DNA of 64,000 bases from positions 2,542,001-2,606,000 of the forward strand of contig JARKIF010000004.1 of NCBI GenBank assembly GCA_029378245.1. The letters run 5' to 3'. The position numbers were made by a program, and so were the translations under genes. Below are positions 22,335 through 33,150 of the stretch, piece by piece. The DNA comes from Roridomyces roridus (lineage: Eukaryota > Basidiomycota > Agaricomycetes > Agaricales > Mycenaceae). The notes under the pieces were generated by a model. That model worked only from the letters and a program-made list of their open reading frames with translations, was not told the DNA's origin and made no database searches. The stretch's first letter is position 1; every line of letters starts with the position of its first letter.

Positions 22335-22768
22335 ATATCATTGGGCGGTTACTTGTCTCTGAGTGAGCGAGGAGAGAGTCGGAAAGTGCCATCATTGAGA
22401 AGCGAGCGTACGAATGATTGGAATGCATGTCAGTGACTGTCCTCGAATGTTGTTGGGTAATGCGTGTCATTGGGAACCGCCTAGCCGTGTCCGGGAGGTT
22501 GGTGGAATGCGTGTCATTGAGGTTGCATGTCATTGCATACACGGAATGATGGCCGAGAAAATTGACGCATGAACGCTGACAATATTGGTGCCAATGACAT
22601 GCACCCCAAATATTGTTCCCAATGACCGTGACCGCGTTTGCAGGATGGACGAGAAAATACACCCTCCGATGACACGAATTACATTGTCCAACGGGCTGAA
22701 AAGGCAACTGGCAAGCGAAAAATCACAATTGAAAAAAGAAAACCTTGATCAAGGCTTGAACCCGCGCC

Positions 22769-22864
22769 AAAACACGCTTGCGGCCAGCGTGTCATTCCCT
22801 TGACAGAGACCACCAAGCCTTCTCTGTATCGTTCCAATTTTTCGTATGACACCCCGAAGGGGTC
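22769..22864 (-). ncRNA. U6 snRNA-like variant, copy B
   Basis: Sequence matches the copy A variant over its 96 nt, including the UUCG stem-loop, the ACAGAGA box and the altered centre. The upstream GATATC word is GATGTC here. A B-box-like GGTTCAAGCC lies at 22753-22762 on the minus strand. Confidence 0.7.
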
Positions 22865-22930
22865 AAGGAGTAGAGCAAAAGTTGTGTAGACATCAATTGA
22901 ATGATGCACCTTGTTCGGGTTACCGAGTTG

Positions 22931-24150
22931 ATGTACTGCAAAATTGATCAAATGTCTTTCGGACCAAGTTCGGAAGGTTAACGGCGGGGTGAGATTCAGC
23001 CTGAGAGGCCTAGGATCTGGTGCACCAAGTCTTGATCAAGGGCCTGACCCAAGCCCGATGCGGCCCTGCAACGTGTAGATGAGCTGGAATTGAAGTTCAA
23101 TTTCACTGCTACTTTAGTCTTTCCTCCCCGTCACCGTCCGTCCGCCTATTTGCTCAAACCTCAGTGTATCTTGAACTCCACCTGAGTCCTCTCTGTGGTC
23201 ACATTTGCCTTCAAAATCCTCGGCTTTGAACAAGTTTTGAATGCGGCATCGGAAATTGCCAGTTTGTGCTCAGTCGGAGGACGGTATGATGATAGTATGT
23301 ACGGCAGCTGCAACAGTGTCTGAAGCGACGGTGGCTCGAGTCACGACTTTATCCTCCCTCCCGCGGAACTGTCGACAGATTTAGTAACTACTAACAGGAG
23401 TACTTTTTTTTCTTTCTTGATTCTTTGCTGCCATCCCTTCTCGTGTCGCCTTCCAGGAGTACTGATGAGACCGGGAAAGGGAAAGGTTCAGCACCCGCCT
23501 CGAAGAGGCCCAATCCCAGGTCATATTACGTGGAGCACACGATTCAACCGAGCTCGAGTCAAATACTCGCTCGAATTACGATTCTTAACTTGTTTAAGAA
23601 TCGTTCTTTTTAAACTGTGCCTTGGATATTGATGGGGCATCAAACGATCCCCGATATCCATTTGGAAAGCGGGTCATGATCCGACGTCCCTGCAACATTT
23701 ATCTGGTCGCCACCGGGCCGCACGGTGGATCGTGGTGGCGTAGCTTACCTCTCACTGAGTGGTGCAGGTCCCGGATGATCCGCCCGATTGCATCAGATGT
23801 CCACAGTGTCGGCATCCCTAGCGGTGCCCCGTTCTCCGTTCTGTTGCTTTCGAGCAACTGATCTTTGTGCGGCCGTCGGCGCGCAATCTTGGGTCCCAAT
23901 GTGCTGCCGGCCCGTCGCCGTCGTCGGAGCATCAAGTGCGAACCAAATGACCCTGCGGCATATGCGGCCGCCTCCGGAGATTCGGTGGACAGGAGGGGAT
24001 CAATGATGTGGTTGATCCGCCCAGAGTCCCCGGCCTGCACTGTGCGCCTCTTTGGTCAACGCTGAATGATCAAATCGAGCCTCAATGGGCGGAATAAACA
24101 CAAGAATCGTACCTGCCATGCACAGCAATGGCCTCAAAAGCCAGGTACCA
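22931..24150. other. Interval without a supported gene
   Basis: No recognised domain. A GC-rich minus-strand frame at 23699-24040 (Arg-rich, AAAYAAGSFGSHLMLRRRRR) stands out from the AT-rich surroundings but matches nothing I know. Confidence 0.5.
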
Positions 24151-24154
24151 AGTA

Positions 24155-24405
24155 TGTACTTCGAGTCCACAAACTTTCGAGACGCAGGCCAAATACAGCA
24201 AAAAGGGGATAACCTGACATGAGCACGACTCCGAATCGAACGGGGTCCACACGGGCCCTGGATCCTTTCTAAAGCATCAGAGATGTAGATCTGAGAAAAG
24301 TATTCAGGTTGAAGGAAAACGAGGTTGTCGGATGGTGCCGAGAAACCTACCGTTTATTTACACAAAGAACTCGCTCGAATACCTTCTGAGTCCACCAATG
24401 CCAGG
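24155..24405 (-). pseudogene. Fragments of the SnoaL-like gene 3' end
   Basis: Two short minus-strand pieces copy the end of the intact SnoaL-like gene downstream. Near 24163-24183 the reading KFVDSKY is preserved. At 24350-24400 the segment VDS...SSEFF-stop is recognisable with changes, including the same TTTATTTAC after the stop. They are remnants of partial tandem duplications. Confidence 0.6.
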
Positions 24406-24690
24406 TTCCAGCAGTCGTATAGACCGGGTAGAGCAAAAAAAAACGATCGCTTTTATGAGCGTGACCCCGAATCGAACGGGATTGTGCCGCACTGCGTCTC
24501 AAGTTGGTACAAGGGCACTTGTTGAGCAGGGTTATGTAATATTGCTCATATTGATATTGGTGGCCAGGCAAGATAATCTGACTAGGATTCGTCAAGGAAG
24601 ATGTATAAGGAGCCCGATTGGACACAAAAAGAACAGACCTGGTCATCGGGAAATGTGAGCGACCCCGAATCGAACGGGGGTCCACGCAAG
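24219..24690 (-). repeat. Three tRNA T-arm-like sequences
   Basis: CCGTTCGATTCGG-type T-arms with matching stems occur on the minus strand near 24228, 24466 and 24662. The last folds a perfect CCCCG/CGGGG stem. I could not complete a cloverleaf for any. They look like tRNA-derived repeats, and a similar piece occurs near 62345. Confidence 0.45.
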
Positions 24691-24762
24691 TGACTGCGAA
24701 TCGGAGCCGGCTTCTTCAAGAAACGTTAACGTATTCAAGGTGCCGAGGTCCTACTTATTTAT

Positions 24763-25323
24763 TTACGCAAAGAACTCGCTCGAGTACTTTGAATCCACAA
24801 ATTCCTTCACACTAACAATCTTCTCGCCGCGGAATCTGAATGTGAGCATGTATTCGTTGGTGTAGTGTTTTCCTTCTTGTTTGGAGATGCCGTCGGATTG
24901 GACCTGCTCCAGTCTCAGCGATGGAATGGAATGGATGGAGCGAAGGTAAGGGAAGAGAGGACGGAGACGGACGTGGAAGACGATAGAGTCCTGGCCTTGG
25001 ATAATATCAAGTGGCGGGAGGAACTGGTGGATGGATCGGTATGGTCTTGGTCATGGGTAATACTAAGATGAAGTACACACCTCGAGCCGCTCGAATCCCG
25101 ACCAAGCCAACTCGAAGAGCTGCAGCATCTCCTCCTTATTCCGCACGCGTTGATTCGCCGGTGGGGCTAGACTCGCTGGGCGGTATTCGTGTGTGAAGTC
25201 GGCCGCGAGGAGGTCTGCGAGGGCGGCCCAGTCGACGGAGGAGGTGTTGATCGTGAGGTGATCGAGGAATGCATGTGCGATGGCGAGCTGCGTGTCCCTG
25301 GTGGAAGATGACTCCGGGTCCAT
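24763..25323 (-). CDS. SnoaL-like (NTF2 fold) protein
   Basis: Two exons on the minus strand. Exon 1 begins MDPESSSTRDTQLAIAHAFL and has ADFTHEYRPASLAPP and RVRNKEEMLQLFELAWSGFE. After a 50-nt intron (25026-25078, approximate) exon 2 reads LPPLDIIQGQDSIVFHVRLR, then NEYMLTFRFRGEKIVSVKEF, VDSKYSSEFFA and stop TAA at 24763. About 170 residues, the usual size. The cone-shaped NTF2-like fold serves as a small-molecule isomerase, hydrolase or binding protein; the substrate here is unknown. A broken paralogue lies at 58110-60393 and 3' fragments lie immediately downstream. Confidence 0.8.
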
Positions 25324-25363
25324 GTTGGTTATGTTACTAGTTTGGGGTGGAGGGTGGGGTATT

Positions 25364-25735
25364 TGAAGCTCTTTTTGGTGCCGTAGACGCGTATGCCGCC
25401 GAGAAGATCAGTCAGCATTGTTTTGAAGTAGATATTACGAGTCCTCGAGCAGCTTTTTTAGTTTGGGGGCCCGGACCGTCGATCAAGAAGCATTGTGTAG
25501 GCTCGAACCATGGGTGTTCATCACGGAATCGAATGAGATTTGAGCGAATTATGTATCAGCCATTTTAGGCGGCCTTGAAAAAAAGTTGCAAACCCTCCAC
25601 GGAACGGGTCGGCGTATCGTAGCGCGATGGGTACGGCGTCCAGCCCTAGGGTGGAGGGTGGCCTTTTTTGGTGCCGCCGTCGAGGAAATCAGTCAGCATT
25701 GCATTTTGAACGAGTCCTCGAGCTGCTTTTTCGGA
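25364..25735 (+). repeat. Local direct duplication, about 90 bp
   Basis: 25366-25463 and 25655-25733 share TTTTTGGTGCCG, then AAATCAGTCAGCATTG-like and GAGTCCTCGAGC blocks. The copies are diverged and separated by about 190 bp. They lie upstream of the SnoaL-like gene. The rest of 25330-26200 shows no gene. Confidence 0.7.
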
Positions 25736-26201
25736 TGACCGCTGCAGAGTGATCATGAAGCTCGAATGGCAGTGCCTTTCTTAGACCGTTTAGGCGCGCG
25801 CCCCGCTTTCGCGGGTAGCCGTTGACAGGAAGTATTGGTGACCTCCTCCCGCGACATGTGGTGATATAGAGTCGGTGAGAGAGAGTAGGGGCTTCAAGGC
25901 AGATAATCGGGAGAGAAATTTCCAGAAACTTTGAGGAAAAACAGAGATAAGTAGAGACCCTGTCAGAGCGATAGAGCGTGTCGAGTTCGAAGAGGCTGCG
26001 AGAATATAGAAGCCTCATGGGAGGTGGGGAAAAGACACGTTCGAGTCAAAAAGTCGCAGCCGATCATGCTGCTGTTGCACAGCCGACGCGCGCCTAGACG
26101 TGCCGTAAAAGTGTTACATAAACCCATCCAGTCCTTTCGACCCCTCTCAGCTCCCTCCCTCCCACTCACATCACATCTGAGTGGCATCCACCCGACTGTA
26201 T

Positions 26202-29200
26202 ATGGCTCCGGGCACCCGCAGCCTACGCAGCGCCTCCACCCACAAGCAGACTACTCATTCTCATTCATCCAAGCAAATCATCGTCGTCGACGACGACTCT
26301 GACGATTCGGACAGCGGTGGAAAAAGCCCCACCCGTAGAGCGCCTGACGCGAAGAGACAGAGGACGATGGATAGCGTTCACGGTGAGTCGAGTCTTCTCT
26401 TTGTGGTTTTCACGCTGATGACTCTCTGTGTGTCCCAGCCATAGACGTCGACGAGGACGTGATCATGACCGACGCGCCTCCGACTCCCCCTGCGTCCGTA
26501 GCAGCCAACAGCGCCGCCAAGAACGGACATCTCAAAGGACGCAAGCGTTTTCAAGCCGATTTTAATGATATCAAGGCGCAGGGCCTCGAGGTCGGTGGCA
26601 TGGCCGTTACCAGTCAGTGTTTTTGCCTCTTTGATCTACCGAGCTTACTTTTTTACTTAGAATTTCGCGCTGGGGATGATGAGGGAAGTGTAGAGGTCAC
26701 CATCGTTGACCGCGCCAACGGCGAGAAACGTATACTGGCGTGCAGCATCATGGTTACAGATACCTCTGAATACCCCAAACACCACTCTTATCTCACTTGG
26801 GCTGACGACTCGGACGGTGCACCCCTCGCCTACGTCGCCACCGCCCTCTCTGCCATCGACAGTGGCAAGTCGCAGCCACTTGGAGAGACACTCGAGGGTC
26901 TCCTGCTCCGCCTCTCTCCCTCCAGCAACAATGCGCCTCCGAAATTGAGGTCGCCCATCAAGAAGACGTTCCGGAACGACGACAGCGGGAGCGAAGCTGC
27001 AGAGGACGACGACGACAGTGACGTCGCTGGGTACGAGTTCCTCGACGACGACGACGTGCCCGGCGTCAGCTCTCACACTGGGCGAGGCAAGGGCGCCGCT
27101 GACACGGAACGGATGCGCGTTGTCCTACGCGTCCAGCGTGACTTTATCGAGATGGTACCGTCCATGTACAAACCTGGCCTCATCCCGCTATCCGCCTCGC
27201 ACACGCAGCACGGGACTTGGGCCGACTCGGCAGACTTTTGCATCAGCGTCTCGTTCCCCGTCGTGTCGCTTACGGAGACGATACCTGCCCAGGCGCTTGT
27301 TGCATGGGATCGGCGCTTGCTGTCTACCTCCCGGGCGCGGCACCTCGTGCTCCTCATTTCGGGCTTTGCGGGGACGTACCCGCCTCTGGCGTCGGATGGC
27401 AGTTATGCTGCGTCTGGAGGCAAGAATGGGGGTAGTGGGCCTGGGGCGGGCAAGGGCGGGAAGCAGCTGCAGTTCCAGGTGGGCGTTTGTGGGAGCTACA
27501 AGCCTGCGCAGAGCGCGGCTGTGGAGGCGGGGAGGACGTTTGGGCTTCTTGGCAGGGATGCAGAGGATGAGGTGCGGGAGCAGAGGGAGAAGGCTGCGAG
27601 GGAGAGGGAGGAGCGGTTGGCGGCTTGGGGAGAGGGGGCTTTTGATGATGAAATGGGCGGTGTGGATGCGGATACGAGTGCTGGGCTTTATGGGGAGGAG
27701 CCCGAAGACGAGGAGGATGACGAGGGCGATGCACGGTTTGAGCGCTTCAGCTTGAGTAGCGCGCTCGAGTCGTTGCTGGACGCGCAGCTGGTCAAGCTTA
27801 TCTGGCTGCGCAGGACGTATGGCGTCGGGTGGGCTGGCGCAGAGGTTATAATTTCGCTTTCGGAGAAGCAGCAGCTGGGATATGCCGCCGTGTGGGCCAC
27901 GGCGCAGGAGGTGGGCATTGCTCTCTATGCTACTTGGACCCATACTGACTGTATTCAAGATGATCTTGGCGGCGGACAAGGAGGAGCGGGCACTCGCGCG
28001 CAAGGGCACTCTCCCTCACGACCCTTTGCACAATCTGCCCAAGACGGAAGAGATCAATCTCCCCTACACGGCGTTCTGCTATCTGATCAGGCGGCTCACG
28101 GTATGCGTCATCTCTCTTTCCGACTAAATCCCTGAATTCAGTCGTAGCTGTGCACTCGCTACTGCCTTGTCTGCCACAATCGCATCAACAGCGAATTCGA
28201 GGCGCTCAAGCCGTACGTGTGCGACACGCCTCTATGCACGTACCAGTACTACACTCAGAACCGCGGGGCGTCGCTCGAGTACGAGATCATGCATAATCCT
28301 GATACGGTGGACTTGCTCGTATCGCTGGCGTATTCTGCTGCATCCGAGGGTGTCATTGACGACCCGCTGCCTGTGGGTATGGCGCTGCGCGTCCCGCCCC
28401 CGGATCAGTCCCGCGTTGTCGCTGCTCCGGTCGCGCGCTTTAGTCATCTTGGTGGGGTGATGCCGCAGCAGGGGGCGGTGCCTCTGTCGACTGCCAAGGT
28501 GGGGACGGACGGGTTGGTCGATTTCGATGCGTTGCCAAAGGAGCATGTGCGTCTTGCCCTCTTTCTTCTTTGCCTGCCTGCCTTTCTGACATTGTGGGTA
28601 GATGCGGGCGAGCATTGCCATGATGATAGATAGTCTACCATCGGTACGTCCTCTCCCCTCCCCTCCTCCTCTCTTGCTCTTCTGACTCGAGTGACTTTCA
28701 GATTGACGAGATGAAGCGTCATTTGGAGCGCAAAGTCAAGCCGGGCAAGTCAAAGCCACGTCTGCAAGAGTTGGGGAACGGGGCCATCTTGCCTGCGGCG
28801 TGGTACATCTTGCGGTGGTGTGTTGCTTCGTGCACGGCGTACTTGGAGGAGATGGCGTCGTCGGAGAATCAGCGGATTCAGGGGGTCGGTGCGTCTTTTC
28901 TTCCTCCCCGTCTTCTACCTCGAGGTGACGTTTGCACAGAGGGCCAGTGGCGCCAATTCCGCTTTAGCGTCGGCGCACCAGACGCGGAAGCCAAGTTCCA
29001 GGCGGCGCTCAAGAAGGCGACCGAGACTGATGCGAATGCGAAAAAGTATCCCAGTTTATATGTGAGTAGTGCCTTACTTCTTCGGGGAGCTTTGATTGCT
29101 GATGGTTCGTAGGCGTTCCATGGGTCGGGTTTGCGGAATTGGCATTCGGTATGTCTTTCAGTGTGCTTGGTGGAAGTGTGGGAGTTTCTGATCTGACTGG

Positions 29201-30706
29201 GGTAGATTGTCCGTCATGGGCTTTGGTTCAAGACTGTCATCAACGGGCGCGCGTATGGGGATGGTGGGTCGTCCTTATCATCGTCAGCAGCTCTTGCTCA
29301 CCTCTCATATAGGTGTCTATCTTGCGAAAGAGGCGCAGACGTCCATGGGCACCTACGCCCAGGGCGGGCGGGCATGCTGGCGGAAGAGCAAGCTTGGGCC
29401 GACTAGCTGCGTCGCGATAGCCGAGGTGGTGAATCTCCCCGCCCAGTTTGTTAGCTCCAACCCGCATTTTGTGATCAAGGACACGGAGTGGATCGTGTGG
29501 TGCGTCTCCCTTATACCTATACCTGGACCCATACTCATCCTTCTTAGCCGTTACCTGCTCGTCAAGGGTCTCGAAGTACCTGTCGTCGATGCTGCTACCA
29601 AGGCCAAGGAGAAGAAGCAGGCTGCGATACCGTTCGTCAAGATTGACCCGGTGCAGAGTATCACGATGATGGGCAAGCAGCTGCAGGTCCCGCAGCCTGG
29701 GTACCAGATTGACGAGCTTGTGCATCGGCGGGAGGGGGAGCTCGTGGAGGAGAACTATGACTCGACGGATTCGTATATCTTTGGTGCTACGGCTGCGCCC
29801 AAGCCCGTGGAGGTGATTGAGCTGACGGACGACGAGGACGACGAGCCGCCTGTGTCCAAGGGGAAGGGCAAGGGCAAGATGTGGTCCTCCCTTGCGAGTG
29901 TGGCCAAGGGCAAGTCGAGCGCGAGCGTACTGCCCCCCAAGGGACCGCCAAAGGACGATTGGAAGCACGACGCCGAGTATGTGCGGCGTACTGTCGAGTT
30001 GCTTATGCCTCCTCCTGTGGATTCGACGCCGTCTGCTACGATGGCTGTGCAGCGGGAGCTCAAGGCTATGCTCAAGGAGCAGGAGAAGGCGGGGAAGAGT
30101 GCGGGGGGCTTGAAGGAGCTGGGGTGGTACATGCCGGAGGAGTTTATGGGGGATAATCTGTTCCAGTGGATTGTGGAGATGCATTCGTTTGATGAGACGT
30201 TGCCGATTGCCCAGGATTTGAAGAGAGAGTGCGTCCCTTTGTTCTCTTACTTGTTTCTGCTGCTTACTGACGACCGACGGGTAGGGGCGTCAACTCGTTG
30301 ATCTTTGAGATTCGATTCCCGCCGACATATCCTATCGGACCTCCGTTCTTTAGGATCATCACTCCGCGCTTCTTGCCGTTCATCCATGGTGGTGGTGGGC
30401 ACGTCACTGGAGGCGGGTCTATCTGTATGGACTTGCTTACCTCGGACGGGTGGTTGCCTAGCTATAGTATATCTGCGGTGCTCATGCAGATCAAGCTGGC
30501 GATATCGAATTTGGACCCGAGACCGGCGAGGTTGGCGTCGAATTGGAGGCAGTTAGTGGTTTTTTCTGTTCTGCGTGCTTTGTCGGATGCTGACGATTTT
30601 TTTGTACAGGCCTTATAGTGTGGGCGAGTCGTTGGCGGGTTATAAGCGTGCTGCGGCGACGCATAATTGGACTGTGCCGGAGGGGCTGGATAAGCTTGTG
30701 AGATAG
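26202..30706 (+). CDS. PARP-catalytic and E2 ubiquitin-conjugating (UBC) fusion protein
   Basis: Start ATG at 26202 (MAPGTRSLRSASTH), stop TAG at 30704-30706; many introns of 45-65 nt. The N-terminus is basic then acidic (IIVVDDDSDDSDSGGKS), nuclear in style. Residues from exon 26459-27950 form a long conserved but unnamed region. A PARP-like catalytic domain follows: YAFHGSGLRNWHSIVRHGL (NAD-binding His), INGRAYGDGVYLAKEAQTS (Tyr) and CVAIAEVVNLP; the third catalytic position was not assigned, as in PARP6/8-like enzymes. The C-terminus is an E2 fold: FQWIVEMHSFDETLPIAQDL, LIFEIRFPPTYPIGPPFFRI, and the active-site Cys in GGGSICMDLLTSDGW, closest to the UBE2Q type. A linker with an IELTDDEDD acidic motif resembles a SUMO-interacting site. 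Fusions of this type are known in fungi. It probably couples ADP-ribose and ubiquitin signalling in the nucleus. Confidence 0.88.
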
Positions 30707-30855
30707 GTAGAATGAATGTTGTTACAAGTGGTACTCTTTGTGGTGTAATTTCTTGCTGGTTAAAAAGCAGTTGTGAAGTAAATCCAAAAACGGGCTGATA
30801 GTGATACGTATCTCGGTCTGCGTCATCCACTTCTCCTCTCTTGGCCCACGACGCG

Positions 30856-31849
30856 ATGCCCATGTCTCCAATGCTCCCACCTGAGCTTGAGAAGGCTGTC
30901 TTTCAGCAAGCTGCATATGAGAGTCCTCACTCTATACCCACCATGATGCGCGTGGCATGGCGGTTCAAGATCTGGTGCGGTTACTCCGCAAAGTCACACT
31001 CTCCGACCCATGTCGACTTCTTGAATTCAGGCTCGAGCCGATGCTTTACAACATTATGACCATGCTGGGAACGAGGTCTCAACACCCGCTGAGGGGGTAT
31101 CCGATGTATTCGTTCGCCTTGGAGTCGGAGGAGGAAGCCGCCTCCTCCTCGCGGACGGCTCTCATCGCATCGTCTTTGCGACAGCTCTGCATCAACGCCG
31201 TAGCTCTCCCTGAAGCTCTCCGCGTCCTCCCCGGCTCCACCTCCATCGACAATTTATGGATCTCCACAGACGGATGGGATTACCCTCTGTGGCCACTCAT
31301 CGGGGCCCTGCGCCCACGGAGGCTCCATTGTTACCTCGAGACCCTCTTATACGACCCCCGACATCCTATTGGACTCGACCACGATTTTTTCGGGAACATC
31401 ACGCACCTCGAGATTCTGCGTGTCTTTCACGTGGAGGTGGTGCCCGAGATTTGTGAAGGGTTGGAGGGACTTGGCAATTTGACGCATCTGGCGTTCAATG
31501 ACTGGGTTTTCGTACCAATGTCGATGGGCCTTTTACGAGGATGTGCGAAGTTGCGCGTGCTCGTCTTTTTGGGGCCGCAGACGCTGGATGTCACAGAGAA
31601 TTTGAGGGAGCTGTGTAAGGAGGCGCGGTTCGTGCAGATGAGTTGTACTGAGAGGATCAAGGATTGGCATATGGGTGCGGTGGGGGGTGTGGATTATTGG
31701 TCGAGGGCGGAGGAGTTTGTGGAGATGAGACGGAGGGGAGAGGTTGATCGTGCGTGTTTTTCTTTTTTTCGTTCCCGCGGTCGATGGCTGACCGTGTTTT
31801 AGCTCTGCAGTTTGCGATATTGGACGAGGAGAGCGAACGTCTGCTGTAG
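30856..31849 (+). CDS. F-box/LRR-type protein of agaric family
   Basis: Start ATG at 30856 (MPMSPMLPPELEKAVFQQAA), an F-box-like N-terminus. A 56-nt intron joins MRVAWRFKIW to LEPMLYNIMTMLG, giving the RFKIWLEPMLY block common in these proteins. The rest is leucine-rich helices (LRQLCINAVALPEALRVLPG, NLTHLAFNDWVFVPMSMGLL). A final intron near 31750-31802 joins RRGEVD to LQFAILDEESERLL and the stop at 31849. About 310 residues. Such proteins are very numerous in agarics; presumed SCF ubiquitin-ligase adaptor, substrate unknown. Confidence 0.8.
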
Positions 31850-31989
31850 TGTTCTCTTTATTGAGTTTATTGGGTTCAAAGCAAGGTTCTTCCCTGAGAT
31901 GCGTTCTGGCCTTGGATCCCAACACCGCTCATCGTGCCCGTTCGACTCGGGACAGCGGGATGACAAACGGCAAGGGCAAACCTTTTGTC

Positions 31990-33150
31990 GCACAGTCGTC
32001 GTCAGTTGAATGATGCGGGTATTGTTCAAAACAGCCTTCTTGGTCGCTCCCAACCTCCTGACCTTCGTATCATCATGCGTGCCTCGTTCGAATCGGGCTC
32101 GTTGCCTAATCCGGTACCAGCAACCTTTTTCACCTTCCATCTCTCCCTTGTGCGGTTACAACCAATAATTCAACAGTACGCAGCCGCTTCTTAACCTATG
32201 TATTCCCTGTCATTGCGCAGCTCTGTGTCTCGTTCAATTGGGGGCGGTGCTCCACTCGCTATCTATTTTTGGACGACAATTGCGCACGGTGTACCTCTGG
32301 CGCTTTCTCTGCCACATAGTGTTCAGCCAGCACCTCTGGCAGACAATCACAGCAAGGTTTCGCCACAGATCATGAAATCTCTTCTCTTCTCTGAACGTGC
32401 CCGTTCGACTCGGGGCGACATGGTACGCTGTGCCACTTGAAGGCTTCTCTTTTTACGCTTGCCGCGGTTTGCTTAGTCTACAATTTACAATGCGGGTATT
32501 GTCGAGAACAGCCTTCTCGGTCGCTTGCAACCTCCTGACGTGTACTCTGTCCTCACAGAGTCATGTGTATTTGCCTCGTTTGAATCGGGCTCGTTGCCTA
32601 ATCCGGTCCCAAAAACCTTTTTTCGCCATCTCTCCGTTGTGCGGTTTCGACAGTCGGTGAGTACAAGATCCTCTAAATTCAATACTACGAAGCCGATTCT
32701 TAGCCTATGTATTCCCTGTCTCATTGCACAGTTCTTGTCTCGTTCAATTCGGGGCGGTGCTCTAAAACTGCTTTGATCTGCCCTTTTTTTCGCCCCAACG
32801 TTGAACGACTCCCACGCTATTTCTTTGGACTCCGGCATGCGATAAATACAACTAATGCACGCCAATGTTGGGAACACAGACACACCCCTGGCCCGTTCGA
32901 CTCGGGAGTGTGCCATTGTTGAGTAGTAGTTGTGTCAACTTTTTGTCTCCACCGGGTTGTATTTTCCCTCTGAGAAATTTTCTCAGGTCCTCGAAGCAGC
33001 TGTACGCAGGCCGATCCAGCTCGACTCGCAGGGCTTGAGTCCTCGTTCCAACCTCGTTCAATTCGTGGTGGTGCGTTAACACTCCAGATGTACAGATGTT
33101 TTTTTTTTTCACCGTCCCACTGGGTTTGGTTCGGCCCAGCTGAACAGGCG
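31990..33150 (+). repeat. Cluster of SINE-like dispersed repeats
   Basis: 31995-32255 and 32485-32765 are diverged direct copies (shared blocks include ATGCGGGTATTGT, ACAGCCTTCT, CGGGCTCGTTGCCTAATCCG and CCTATGTATTCCCTGTC). tRNA-like words CCGTTCGACTCGGG recur near 31940, 32402 and 32887. The piece at 33040-33155 (CGTTCCAACCTCGTTC, T-run, GCTGAACAG) resembles 52738-52856. This looks like a family of tRNA-derived short elements. Confidence 0.6.

Larger units (their letters stand above)
22229..22930 (-). repeat. U6-bearing repeat module, copy B
   Basis: Second copy of the module at 16951. The inverted end is better kept here: plus-strand TGGCCCCTGCACAAGG at 22229 faces CTTGTGCAGGGGCCA ending at about 22327. 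Upstream sequence (in transcription direction) is shared to about 22925, including the word ATCAATTGAATGATGCACC. Confidence 0.85.

Noticed and set aside
23699..24040. GC-rich Arg-rich minus frame as a gene
   Set aside because: No start context, no splice partners, no recognisable domain.
24650..24740. Functional tRNA gene
   Set aside because: The T-arm pairs well but no anticodon or acceptor stem of the right length could be completed.
26657..27734. Long minus-strand and alternate plus-strand frames
   Set aside because: Shadows of the GC-rich coding exons of the PARP-E2 fusion gene.
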